Positions 44,298-52,968 of a stretch of DNA of 64,000 bases are shown one piece after another. Numbering within the stretch: position 1 is the stretch's first letter; each line of letters begins with the position of its first letter. The notes under the pieces were generated by a model. It saw only the letters and a program-made list of their open reading frames with translations, had not been told where the DNA came from and did not search any database. A program made the translations under genes and the position numbers. Origin of the DNA: Anaerolineae bacterium (lineage in GTDB: Bacteria > Chloroflexota > Anaerolineae > Anaerolineales > Anaerolineaceae); the NCBI GenBank assembly GCA_013178185.1, contig JABLXC010000022.1:1-64000 (forward strand). The letters are read 5' to 3'.

Positions 44298-44938
44298 GCC
44301 ACTAATTCTCCTTTTTCCAAAATAATTAACCGACCTCCTGCTTTAAAGGCCTCATCCAGGTCATGAGTAACATAGAGCGTTGTAATTTGATGCTTTGAAA
44401 TAAAGGCAAGCAGCAGATCCAAGAGCCGGGACTTTAAAGAGAAATCAAGGCTGGTAAATGGTTCATCCAGCAGCAGCCTGCGCGGCAAAGACGCAACAGC
44501 CCTGGCCAGCGCTACACGCCTGGCCTCGCCGCCAGAAAGTTGAGCTGGAAATCGTCTCAGAAGGTTTTCGATCTCCATCCAATGGATTAGCTCCTCAAGC
44601 CGAATTGCCTTTTCCTCCCTCGATACCCCATTCATAGCAAAAAGAATGTTTTGTGAAACCGTAAGATGCGGCCAAAGAGCATTCCTTTGGAAAACCATAC
44701 CAACCTTACGGCTGAAAGGGGGAGAAGCCCAACCCGGCGTGCTCGCAATGTTTCCATCTAGCAGAATCTCGCCTTTATCCAGAAGTTCCAAACCAGCAAT
44801 CAACCGTAAGAGAGTCGTCTTTCCACTCCCCGAAGCTCCCTGAATTACCACCCTGTCTCCGGGCTGAATATCGAGAGAAATTCCTTTCAAAGCGCAAACT
44901 TCGCCGTAGAATTTATGCAAATTGCGCAGTGTAATCAT
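44294..44938 (-). CDS. ABC transporter ATP-binding protein, iron(III)/FbpC-like
   Basis: The 214-residue ATPase has Walker A GASGSGKTTLL (about residues 34-44), signature LSGGEARRVALARA, Walker B LLLDEPFTSLD and the H-loop VTHDLDEAF. It is short, lacking the C-terminal regulatory TOBE domain of FbpC or PotA. It energises the double-length permease encoded just upstream (four-base overlap). The importer class follows from its partners. Confidence 0.9.
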   Translation of the reverse strand: MITLRNLHKFYGEVCALKGISLDIQPGDRVVIQGASGSGKTTLLRLIAGLELLDKGEILLDGNIASTPGWASPPFSRKVGMVFQRNALWPHLTVSQNILFAMNGVSREEKAIRLEELIHWMEIENLLRRFPAQLSGGEARRVALARAVASLPRRLLLDEPFTSLDFSLKSRLLDLLLAFISKHQITTLYVTHDLDEAFKAGGRLIILEKGELVA

Positions 44939-46533
44939 CTCAAAGCCTCAGAAGAACGAGCAATCTTCGACCACCACAAAACCACCAGCGTCATTACCCC
45001 ACTGGCCAGCAACACGGTCAGCGACAAAGTAAGGCACAAACTGGCCACAGTCTGGGATGCGCCAAAGTGAAGGTAGTTGTAAATTCGAAGAATCAATGTG
45101 GAACTTCCAGGTGGAACCACCAGCAGCGTCGCGGCAAGCTCTCCCATCGCCAGAGAAACAACACAGCCCAATCCGGCCAACAAACCAGGGGACGCTAAAG
45201 GAAGGTTGATAAAAAATAGCCTTCGCCGCCAGGAGGGTTGAAATACCATCGCCGATTCTAAGAGCAGAGGATCCACTGTTCGTAGATGGGCGGTCACCAA
45301 TAAAACAGCCAACGGCAGAAATCGAAATACGTTCACCCAGACCGGGAGAAAAGCTCTGGAAGCAGGCCAGTACTTTGTGAGCTGGATGAGCATTATCCCC
45401 ACCAGGGAGGACGGCAAAGCCAGTGGGAGTAAGAGCACAAACCAGGCGCCCTTCCGCCAGGGAGAAGGCTGTAAAAGCGCCCTCCCGATCACAGCAGCCG
45501 CTGGCAAGCAGATCAAGCCGGCGGTAGTGGAAATCTTCAAAGAATAGAGAATATCCGGCATTGCCTGAGCAACTATGGTTGAAAAATCTTTCAGGCGTGG
45601 GCTCATTTTGACCATCACCACCAATGGCAAAGCAGCCTGAAACAAAACTGCACCGGTAAGAAAGCCCACCGTCCGGTTGAACCAAACCGGCACAGAAGGC
45701 GGATTCACCCAGACCAGGCTGCCTCGGGATTGTTGAAAGGCAAAGGTCAGAATGGGTTCCAGCAAAAGGGCCAACGAGCCTGCCCCAATGCAAAGCAAGG
45801 GGATTGCAAGGCCTAAGGCTCCAGTTACATTTTCTGTAGCGTTAAAATCTGCAAAAATCTCAAGCGCGTATACATGAATCTGGAGCAGAGAAGGAATTCC
45901 ATAATCCAAAAGACTGAAGAGGAAGATAATTCCTCCAGCCGTGAGAAAAGCTGGCGAAGTCAAAGGTAACACCGTTCGAAAGAGAACGCTAATATCAGAG
46001 CGGCTAAGCCGGGCGGCATCTAAAAGATCAGGGTCGATGGCGCGCAGTCCAAGCAGCAGGCAACCAAAAGCCAGGGGTGTGTAAGCTGCCCATTCGACCC
46101 ATATCGTACTGGCCATGCCCGAAGGAACCCCACCCCAAAAACCCCAACGCCCCAAAAGCCTTCCAGCCAGTTGGTCAAGGGACAACCAAGTTAAGGCATG
46201 GATATATGGGGGAACGACGACCAGGGGGATTACCCCTAAGAGCAACCAGGAGGCTACGCGTGGAGCGTACATCCAGGCGCATAACGCAACCGCCCAGGCA
46301 GCCAGGACTGTGACTCCAGCCACACTTAGGGCGAGAACAATTGTGTTGAGCAGAAGAACAAAGCGCCTTCCGGTGGGAACGGCCAGGAAGATCCACTCCG
46401 TTTTTTGGGGGGATGTCTCTGTCAATGTAGAGAGAAAAAAGAGCAGAATTGGCGCAAGCGTCAAAATAAATACTAACCCGTATCCGATTGGAAGCGGATT
46501 TCCATTGCTCTTAATCGCCCTCCCACTTTTCAC
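44935..46533 (-). CDS. ABC transporter permease, FbpB-like double-length
   Basis: The 532-residue protein has about 12 membrane spans in two homologous halves. Each half carries an EAA-type cytoplasmic loop (around DAARLSRSDISVLFRTVLPLTSP and LESAMVFQPSWRRRLFFINLPL), so one polypeptide supplies both permease halves, as in FbpB iron(III) transporters. It forms the channel for the substrate carried by the binding protein encoded 26 bases upstream. Iron is the likely cargo from family membership; sulfate, thiamine or phosphonate-like substrates cannot be excluded. Confidence 0.88.
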   Translation of the reverse strand: MKSGRAIKSNGNPLPIGYGLVFILTLAPILLFFLSTLTETSPQKTEWIFLAVPTGRRFVLLLNTIVLALSVAGVTVLAAWAVALCAWMYAPRVASWLLLGVIPLVVVPPYIHALTWLSLDQLAGRLLGRWGFWGGVPSGMASTIWVEWAAYTPLAFGCLLLGLRAIDPDLLDAARLSRSDISVLFRTVLPLTSPAFLTAGGIIFLFSLLDYGIPSLLQIHVYALEIFADFNATENVTGALGLAIPLLCIGAGSLALLLEPILTFAFQQSRGSLVWVNPPSVPVWFNRTVGFLTGAVLFQAALPLVVMVKMSPRLKDFSTIVAQAMPDILYSLKISTTAGLICLPAAAVIGRALLQPSPWRKGAWFVLLLPLALPSSLVGIMLIQLTKYWPASRAFLPVWVNVFRFLPLAVLLVTAHLRTVDPLLLESAMVFQPSWRRRLFFINLPLASPGLLAGLGCVVSLAMGELAATLLVVPPGSSTLILRIYNYLHFGASQTVASLCLTLSLTVLLASGVMTLVVLWWSKIARSSEALR

Positions 46534-46559
46534 ATCCCTCCCGTTGTCGCCTTAAACGA

Positions 46560-47705
46560 TTACCGGATAAACACCTCGCGTAATTCTGTCTGAATGATCT
46601 GAAAATTTTGATACACCGTTTCGTAATCAACCTGCATAGCCTCAATCTCCGATGGAAGCGGGCAGGTAAGGGGTCTTTTGACCGAAGAATGAAGTGGAAA
46701 ATGGCTGTAACCCGCATCAAGAAGAATTTGCTCAACCTCGGCGGTCAGTAGATAATCGATCAGCCGTTTTGCTTCGGCCGGGTGCGGAGCTGAGGCAACC
46801 AAAGCAACGGTACTTGGGATCACCAGTGTGCCCATCCCACCCTGATCTGGCAGAACAAGGGTCACATCGCCGCCTCTTTCCACTGCGGCGCATGCATCAT
46901 CTGTATCGGTAAGCCCGAACGAAAGCTGGCTGCCTACTACCATATCACGCACAACTGAATTCCCATCTACCACCTGAACGCCTCGCCTGGCCAGTTCTTC
47001 AAAAAAAGCCAATCCTTTCTCATGACCCCAAACGGTATAGAGCGCCGCCGCGTGGGTCGCGGTGGTGCCGAACAATGGATAAGCAATTCCAACCTGAGAG
47101 GAAGGGTAATCTAAATTGAGTAAATCTTCAATTGAACGGATGGAAGCTGGATCTTTAACGCGTTGGTTATTGATGATCAGAATGCGAGCGCGAGTTGTAT
47201 TCGCTGCCCAGTATCCCTCCGGGTCAGAGAATGAAACCGGCAGCCTGAGTGCCTCAGGGGAAAAATATTGATCCAGAACATCCGCTTTTTTAAGTCGGAT
47301 GGTCTGGATAATTTCATTATTCCAAAATACGTCTGCCTGGGGATGGTCCCTTTCAGCCATTAACCGGTTCACCAAACCGGTTGTTTTTGCTGCTTCAACA
47401 TCATATACAGCTCTTACAGAGATGCCTGTTTGCTTTTGAAAATTGGAAAACACTGGTTCAGCATAGGGTTGATCAACGGATGTGTAAATAACCACCTCCT
47501 GCTGGCTGCTCCTCGCCGATGAACAAGCGGAAAAGCAAACCCCAAACCCTAACAAGCCAGATACAACCAGCCAAATAAGCCGGCCGAGAAAATTATCCTG
47601 ATGGCGAAAGGAGCGATGTTTTTTGAAAACTGTGAAGGAAGCAACCTGCCCCCTTTTTAACCATCTCACCCAGAGATATTGATTACCACCAGGTTCATCT
47701 TCCAT
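46560..47705 (-). CDS. ABC transporter substrate-binding lipoprotein, iron(III)/FbpA-like
   Basis: The 381-residue protein has an unusually long N-terminus (about 40 residues) before the signal anchor and a lipobox-like VCFSAC (Cys at about residue 60). The mature domain starts EVVIYTSVDQPYAEPV, the hallmark of FbpA/FutA-type ferric-binding proteins, with QADVFWNNEI and LTDTDDA further on. Later ATG/GTG starts may be the true one, since a shorter signal region would be normal. It heads the minus-strand operon and delivers the substrate to the permease. Confidence 0.88.
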   Translation of the reverse strand: MEDEPGGNQYLWVRWLKRGQVASFTVFKKHRSFRHQDNFLGRLIWLVVSGLLGFGVCFSACSSARSSQQEVVIYTSVDQPYAEPVFSNFQKQTGISVRAVYDVEAAKTTGLVNRLMAERDHPQADVFWNNEIIQTIRLKKADVLDQYFSPEALRLPVSFSDPEGYWAANTTRARILIINNQRVKDPASIRSIEDLLNLDYPSSQVGIAYPLFGTTATHAAALYTVWGHEKGLAFFEELARRGVQVVDGNSVVRDMVVGSQLSFGLTDTDDACAAVERGGDVTLVLPDQGGMGTLVIPSTVALVASAPHPAEAKRLIDYLLTAEVEQILLDAGYSHFPLHSSVKRPLTCPLPSEIEAMQVDYETVYQNFQIIQTELREVFIR

Positions 47706-47906
47706 TCATTTTCTCTTGCATCCCACACTCAATTCTTAAATGGCATTATAGGTTCTTTTCATTAACCATACAAGTACCATTTTCGAGTTAAGGCAGAAGT
47801 AAATTCCGTGGGTTTTTGGGGTAAAATTGGGCGTTGCTTGAAGCCAAATTGGAACCTTTTTTGAAATCATTTTTGCCTTGCAAGTGTTAAATGTTGGTGA
47901 GGATTT

Positions 47907-48587
47907 ATGGCAATAAAAGGCTTGATTTTCGATTTTGACGGGACGATACTTGACACCGAATACCCGGAATTTTTAGTGTGGCAAGAAATCTTCAAATCCT
48001 ATAATACTGATCTACATCTGAAGGAATGGGCTAAAACGCTGGGGACTACTTACAAAGAATTCGATCCGATCCATCACTTAGAGCAAAGGACTGGCCGGTC
48101 TATCGATGCGGAGGAAATTTTCAACCACCGCAATGACAAGGTATTACAAATCATACTCCAACAACCTCTCCTGCCAGGGGTGATGAGCTACCTGACTGAG
48201 GCTCAGAATAAAGGATTAAGTTTGGGAATCGCATCTAGTTCGGGTAGACAATGGGTGCAAGGTCACCTGGAGCGCCTGGGGTTGACTTCATTTTTTGATG
48301 CTATTGTCACCGCCAACGATGTCCGGTATGTTAAGCCAGAGCCCGATTTATTTTTGCTCGTCTTAAACAAAATGGGTTTAAGACCAAACGAAGCGATTGT
48401 CCTGGAAGATTCTCCAAACGGCATCAAGGCAGCCCATCAGGCAGGCTTGCGGTGCGTAGCCATTCCCAATGAGATCTCCAGGCACCTGGATCTCAGCCAG
48501 GCGGACATGATCATTAACTCTTTGGAAGAAATACCGCTCGAACGATTAATTTCGAAATTTTCTTTTCAAGCAAAAGACTTGAATTAG
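47907..48587 (+). CDS. HAD superfamily hydrolase, beta-phosphoglucomutase-like
   Basis: The 226-residue protein starts MAIKGLIFDFDGTILDT with catalytic D9 and D11, followed by a helical C1 cap, motif II in GIASSSGRQWV, the motif-III lysine in VRYVKPEPDLF, and motif IV EDSPNGIKAA. Family members are sugar-phosphate phosphatases or beta-phosphoglucomutases; the EYPEFLVWQEIF cap start is common to both. The exact substrate is unknown. It stands alone, divergent from the iron-type operon. Confidence 0.88.
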   Translation: MAIKGLIFDFDGTILDTEYPEFLVWQEIFKSYNTDLHLKEWAKTLGTTYKEFDPIHHLEQRTGRSIDAEEIFNHRNDKVLQIILQQPLLPGVMSYLTEAQNKGLSLGIASSSGRQWVQGHLERLGLTSFFDAIVTANDVRYVKPEPDLFLLVLNKMGLRPNEAIVLEDSPNGIKAAHQAGLRCVAIPNEISRHLDLSQADMIINSLEEIPLERLISKFSFQAKDLN

Positions 48588-48689
48588 ATGCTCTATTCGT
48601 AGCAAACCTATTCAGAGATGATTACCTGGGGGCGAACCACTTTCCTGCTAGCATAGCACTCAACTCAACGCCTGCCCTAAAAGGGAGAA

Positions 48690-50900
48690 ATGAAAAATAT
48701 TGATGAATTAATGCAAATCCTGCCCGATAATTACACTCAGGCCGATCGCGACCTTGTGATGCGGGCTTACCGATTTGCAGAAAAGGCACATACAGGACAG
48801 GATCGTATTTCAGGAGATGCCTATATCACCCACTGCCTGGCGGTGGCTGGTATTCTGGCTGACATGAAAGTACAGCCAGTTGTTGTAGCAGCGGGCTTGT
48901 TGCACGACGTCCTGGAATATACATCCTTTCAACTGGATGACTTGAAAGCAGAATTTGGTGAAGAAGTTGCAGCTCTGGTAGAAGGCGTAACCCGGCTGAC
49001 AAATATGCCGCGCATTTCACGGGCTGACCAACATCCTGACGAGGTTAATCGGAAAAACGGCCAGCCAGCGTCTGTTGGAGAGAACTCGGCCGAAGGGCGC
49101 GGCAAGTGGGTTGACTTGACGAACGAAAATATCCGAAAAACTTTCATCGCCATGAGCGATGATATCCGCATTATTATTATCAAGCTGGCCGATCGACTGC
49201 ACAACATGCGCACGCTTGGCTACATGCCGGAAAATAAGCGGAAACAGATTGCCCAGGAAACCATGGATATCTTTGCCCCCCTCGCCAGTCGCCTGGGGAT
49301 CTGGAGCATTAAATGGGAGCTAGAGGACCTAGCCTTTCGAAACCTCCAGCCAGAAGATTACAAACAAATCGCCCAGCACATGAGCAGCCGCCACTCAGAT
49401 CGGGAAAAGGAGATCGAGAATATCATGAGTCGGCTAAAAGATATCATGGCGCAGGCGGGCATTCAAGCAGAACTAACCGGCAGACCAAAACATATCTACT
49501 CGATCTACCGCAAGATGCAGGAAAAAAACAAACCATTTAATATGGTCATGGACTTGCGGGCAGTCCGGCTCATCGTTCCCAGAAAAGAGGATTGTTACGC
49601 CGCGCTGGGGGTGATCCATTCACACTGGCGACCAATCCCACAAGAGTTTGACGATTACATTGCAGCACCTAAAGAAAACTTGTATCAGTCGCTACATACC
49701 GCCGTGATCTACGATGACGGCAAACCACTGGAAGTGCAGATTCGCACTTATGAAATGCACCAAAGCGCAGAATATGGTATTGCGGCCCACTGGCGGTATA
49801 AGGAGAAAACCTCTAAGCGAGACGACGCTTACGAACAGCGATTGATCTGGATGCGCAAACTGATGGAATGGCGGCAAGAGGTTGAAGAGGCCGAAGAACT
49901 CACAGACGGCAAGAGCGATATTTTCGAAGACCGGGTATTTGTCTTTACCCCCAAAGGCGATATTATCGAACTGCCGGTTGGATCCACACCGATTGATTTT
50001 GCCTATCATGTGCATACAGAGATTGGACACCGCTGTCGCGGCGCAAAGGTAAACGGCAAGCTTGTCAGTCTGGATTACACGCTAAAAACAGGCGACCAGG
50101 TCAGTATCCTGACAGCCAAACAAGGCGGCCCGAGCCGAGATTGGTTAAACACCAATCTCGGGCTGGTGAAAACACAACGAGCACGGGCCAAGATCTTCCA
50201 GTGGTTTAAGCGGCAAGATCGCGAAATCAACCTTGCAACTGGCAAAGTTATTTTAGAAAAAGAACTGCACCGGCTCGGAATGGCCGATGCGAACCTTGAT
50301 CAAATCTTGCAACAATTTGAATACAAAACGCTTGATGAGTTGTACGTCGCGTTGGGATGTGGTGAAATTTCACCAGGGCGGATCGTCAACAAACTGGGCG
50401 AACTGGATAAGCAGCAAAAAGATCCCCTCTTTACGCCCAAACAAATTCCTGGCGAAAAAAGCGGTGCTGTTTCCGTCCTGGGGCTGAAAGGTCTGTTGAC
50501 CACCATGGCACGCTGTTGCAACCCTATGCCAGGCGATGAAATTGTTGGTTTCATCACCCGTGGAAGGGGCGCAACCATTCACCGCCATGACTGCCCGAAC
50601 ATCCTTCGGGTGGCCGATCGAGAGCGAATTATCAAAGTGACCTGGGGTGAAAAACAACTCACTTTTCCAGTGCCTGTCCAGGTGAAGGCCTATGACCGCC
50701 AGGGGTTAATGGCCGATATCGTCGCGATCATCTCACAGGAAAACATCAATATCCTAAATGCCAGCTTAAGGGTCACGCAGAGTTATGCCACGGTGAACCT
50801 GCTGTTAGAGATAGGCAACATCAACCAACTCAGCCGGATCCTAAGTCGGATTGAAAATCTGCCAAACGTTTTGGAAGCTTATCGGGAAAAACCCGGATAG
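48690..50900 (+). CDS. rel: Bifunctional-type (p)ppGpp synthetase/hydrolase, RelA/SpoT family
   Basis: The 736-residue protein has the full long-Rel order: HD hydrolase domain (H48, H72-D73), synthetase domain (YSIYRKMQEK, NLYQSLHTAVI, EVQIRTYEMHQSAEYGIAAHW), TGS domain (VFVFTPKGDIIELPVG), a zinc-finger/helical region (ARCCNPMPGDEIVG) and a C-terminal ACT domain. It makes and probably degrades the alarmone (p)ppGpp on amino-acid starvation. The usual hydrolase motif HDxxED reads HDVLEY (E76, Y77 in place of Asp), so hydrolase activity may be changed. AAAAGGGAG precedes the ATG. Confidence 0.94.
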   Translation: MKNIDELMQILPDNYTQADRDLVMRAYRFAEKAHTGQDRISGDAYITHCLAVAGILADMKVQPVVVAAGLLHDVLEYTSFQLDDLKAEFGEEVAALVEGVTRLTNMPRISRADQHPDEVNRKNGQPASVGENSAEGRGKWVDLTNENIRKTFIAMSDDIRIIIIKLADRLHNMRTLGYMPENKRKQIAQETMDIFAPLASRLGIWSIKWELEDLAFRNLQPEDYKQIAQHMSSRHSDREKEIENIMSRLKDIMAQAGIQAELTGRPKHIYSIYRKMQEKNKPFNMVMDLRAVRLIVPRKEDCYAALGVIHSHWRPIPQEFDDYIAAPKENLYQSLHTAVIYDDGKPLEVQIRTYEMHQSAEYGIAAHWRYKEKTSKRDDAYEQRLIWMRKLMEWRQEVEEAEELTDGKSDIFEDRVFVFTPKGDIIELPVGSTPIDFAYHVHTEIGHRCRGAKVNGKLVSLDYTLKTGDQVSILTAKQGGPSRDWLNTNLGLVKTQRARAKIFQWFKRQDREINLATGKVILEKELHRLGMADANLDQILQQFEYKTLDELYVALGCGEISPGRIVNKLGELDKQQKDPLFTPKQIPGEKSGAVSVLGLKGLLTTMARCCNPMPGDEIVGFITRGRGATIHRHDCPNILRVADRERIIKVTWGEKQLTFPVPVQVKAYDRQGLMADIVAIISQENINILNASLRVTQSYATVNLLLEIGNINQLSRILSRIENLPNVLEAYREKPG

Positions 50901-50903
50901 GGA

Positions 50904-50912
50904 TGTTATAAT
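50904..50912 (+). promoter_or_regulatory. Extended -10 promoter upstream of moeA
   Basis: TGTTATAAT (50904-50912) is an extended -10 element right after the rel stop codon and 32 bases before the moeA start. No -35 box is evident. Confidence 0.5.
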
Positions 50913-50943
50913 AGCCTCCGCTTAACCAACCAGGAGAGAGACA

Positions 50944-52197
50944 TTGCCAGAGCACCTGTCTGTAAACGAGGCGCAACAAAGGATCATCAAAAAATTAAAA
51001 CCAGGTTTAATTGAAGAGGTGGGGCTAATAGAAGCGCCTGGACGGGTTATGGCACTCGACGCAAAGGCCAGCATTGATCTGCCAGCCTTTTCAAATTCTA
51101 GCATGGATGGATACGCGCTGCGCGCAGAAGATATTCTGAACGCAAGCGCTGAGAATCCTGTCACTCTGCAAGTTATTGCCGACATCCCCGCCGGGAAATC
51201 GCCCGAGATCACGGTAGACGCTGGCCAGGCTGCCCGGATCATGACTGGCGGAAAGATTCCAGAAGGTGCCAACGCCGTCGTCCCGGTTGAGAACACCGAC
51301 CAGGCGGATAAGTTTTTCCATATAGAGCTCGGAAGAGAGGTAAAAATCTTTAAAGCGGCCAAACACGGCGATTTTATCCGGTCGCGCGGACAAAGTGTTC
51401 GGGCGGGCGAAGTCGTCTTACCAAGCGGGAAGGTCTTAACACCGCAGGATATCGGAGCGCTGGCTTCACTTGGAATATCCAGGGTGCAGGTTTATCAGCG
51501 GCCAAAGATCGCTCTCCTCACCACCGGTGATGAATTAGTACCCCCCGGAGAACCCCTGGAATCCGGGAAAATCTACGACTCGAATTCTTTTATGCTGGCA
51601 GCTATGGTGGAGCAATACGGTGGGCAGGTTTTACGGCTGGGAATCGCCCCAGATAAACCGAAATCCATCCGGCAGCGTCTGGAACTTGCTGTTTCTATGA
51701 AGGCCGACCTGATTTTATCGTCAGCTGGGGTAAGCGTTGGTACCTATGATTTCGTAAAAACTGTCGTAGAAGAATCGGGGGAGCTAGATTTCTGGCGAGT
51801 CAATATGCGCCCTGGAAAACCGCTCGCTTTTGGAAATTACAGGAACATCCCATTCATTGGTCTGCCCGGCAATCCTGTCTCGGCATTTGTCGGTTTTCTG
51901 GTCTTTGTAGTCCCCGCCATTCATCGCCTGGCAGGGTTGAATGAAACAATCTGGCCTCGCATCAAAGTACGGCTAGAACATCCAGTTGAATCAGATGGAA
52001 GAGAAACCTATTTTCGGGCAACCGTCCGGAAGAAGAATGGACAGTATCTCGCCAGTCTAAAAGATCACCAGGGTTCAGACAACCTGGTCGGATTAACCCG
52101 GGCAAACACTTTACTTATTATCCCCTCTGGGGTAAAATCGCTTGCCATTGGCAGTGAGGTTGACGCCTGGTTGTTGGGGTCAATGGAATTTGCTTAG
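50944..52197 (+). CDS. moeA: Molybdopterin molybdenumtransferase MoeA
   Basis: The 417-residue protein starts at TTG 50944, with AGGAGAG seven bases ahead. It has the MoeA domains: the N-terminal region with SSMDGYALRAEDI, the MPT-binding MoaB-like domain (LLTTGDELVPPGEPL, SSAGVSVGTYDFV) and GLPGNPVSAFVGF, then the C-terminal beta-barrel. MoeA inserts molybdate into adenylylated molybdopterin to finish molybdenum cofactor. No other moa/moe genes are in the window. VKOR follows directly. Confidence 0.95.
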   Translation: MPEHLSVNEAQQRIIKKLKPGLIEEVGLIEAPGRVMALDAKASIDLPAFSNSSMDGYALRAEDILNASAENPVTLQVIADIPAGKSPEITVDAGQAARIMTGGKIPEGANAVVPVENTDQADKFFHIELGREVKIFKAAKHGDFIRSRGQSVRAGEVVLPSGKVLTPQDIGALASLGISRVQVYQRPKIALLTTGDELVPPGEPLESGKIYDSNSFMLAAMVEQYGGQVLRLGIAPDKPKSIRQRLELAVSMKADLILSSAGVSVGTYDFVKTVVEESGELDFWRVNMRPGKPLAFGNYRNIPFIGLPGNPVSAFVGFLVFVVPAIHRLAGLNETIWPRIKVRLEHPVESDGRETYFRATVRKKNGQYLASLKDHQGSDNLVGLTRANTLLIIPSGVKSLAIGSEVDAWLLGSMEFA

Positions 52198-52626
52198 ATG
52201 AAAAAAGACAGGCTAAGATTTACCTCTTTTATTCTGACGCTGATCGGCCTAATCGATTCGCTCTATCTACTATGGATCAAGATTTCTCAGAATAAGGCGC
52301 TTTGTCTTCCGGGGTTAGGAGACTGCTGGTCTGTCAATACCAGCCGTTACTCAGAAATTTATGGAGTCCCCGTATCCATATTGGGCGCGCTTGCTTACCT
52401 GGTTATCCTTGCACTGCTCTGGTTGGAAGGTAAGGATTTCAAGTTTAAAGCATACCTGCCTGGGTTGATCTTTGGCATTACATTGACAGGTACTTTATAC
52501 TCAGCCTATTTAACATACCTTGAAATAGCGGTTATTAAAGCAATCTGTCCGTTTTGTGTAGTTTCGGCAGTTGTTATGACAGTTTTATTGATTATTAGTA
52601 CTCTAAGATTACGAAAGACGATTTAA
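52198..52626 (+). CDS. Vitamin K epoxide reductase (VKOR) family membrane protein
   Basis: The 142-residue protein has four membrane spans, the loop cysteine pair C36 and C43, the conserved GVPVSILG segment with its serine, and the membrane-end active site C117-PF-C120. This is the bacterial VKOR core, which reoxidises disulfide-forming thiol oxidoreductases by passing electrons to quinone. No DsbA-like or thioredoxin domain is fused, so a partner must be encoded elsewhere. Its ATG begins in the base after the moeA stop, so it is translationally coupled. Confidence 0.92.
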   Translation: MKKDRLRFTSFILTLIGLIDSLYLLWIKISQNKALCLPGLGDCWSVNTSRYSEIYGVPVSILGALAYLVILALLWLEGKDFKFKAYLPGLIFGITLTGTLYSAYLTYLEIAVIKAICPFCVVSAVVMTVLLIISTLRLRKTI

Positions 52627-52648
52627 TTCCACTAGGGCAGGAGGAACC

Positions 52649-52882
52649 ATGCCAAGAATTCGTTGCCATTATATCGATTGCGCTTTTCTGGACGATGGCT
52701 ATTGCAGCGCAGGGATGGTCGAATTGGATCCAGACCAGGGCTGCATGACCTATTCTCCTACTTCTGAAGATGTAGTTGAAGATGAATGGGATGATGCCGA
52801 CGAAGCTGAAGAATGGGAAGAACTGGAAGAAGAAGAAGACGATGAGGACATGTGGCTGGACGAAGATGATAGTGAGTATTAA
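52649..52882 (+). CDS. Small cysteine-containing protein with very acidic tail
   Basis: The 77-residue protein has an N-terminal four-cysteine motif, CHYIDCAFLDDGYC and then DQGCMTY, that could bind a metal ion, and a C-terminal half (about residue 40 on) that is almost wholly Asp and Glu. A good ribosome site (AGGAGG) is present and a terminator follows. Similar small proteins with this N-terminus are known to me as hypotheticals in Anaerolineae. Function is unknown. Confidence 0.7.
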   Translation: MPRIRCHYIDCAFLDDGYCSAGMVELDPDQGCMTYSPTSEDVVEDEWDDADEAEEWEELEEEEDDEDMWLDEDDSEY

Positions 52883-52927
52883 AGGACACCGCGAAGGTAA
52901 TAATACACTAACTCAGAATCCAGAAAC

Positions 52928-52957
52928 AAAAACCCCGGCAACCAACCGGGGTTTTTT
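52928..52957 (+). terminator. Strong rho-independent terminator
   Basis: AAAAACCCCGG (52928-52938) pairs perfectly with CCGGGGTTTTT (52946-52956) around a 7-base loop, followed by T. It ends the moeA-VKOR-small-protein unit and lies only 12 bases before the next gene. Confidence 0.95.
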
Positions 52958-52968
52958 AGAGACCTGAG

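Noticed and set aside
44948-45793. Minus-strand frame of 281 codons in the permease gene
   Set aside because: It is a shifted frame inside the double-length permease and lacks the membrane pattern and EAA loops seen in the true frame.
48600-48689. Possible small RNA or gene between HAD and rel
   Set aside because: About 100 bases with no stable hairpin, no ribosome-site-plus-frame and no clear promoter pair.
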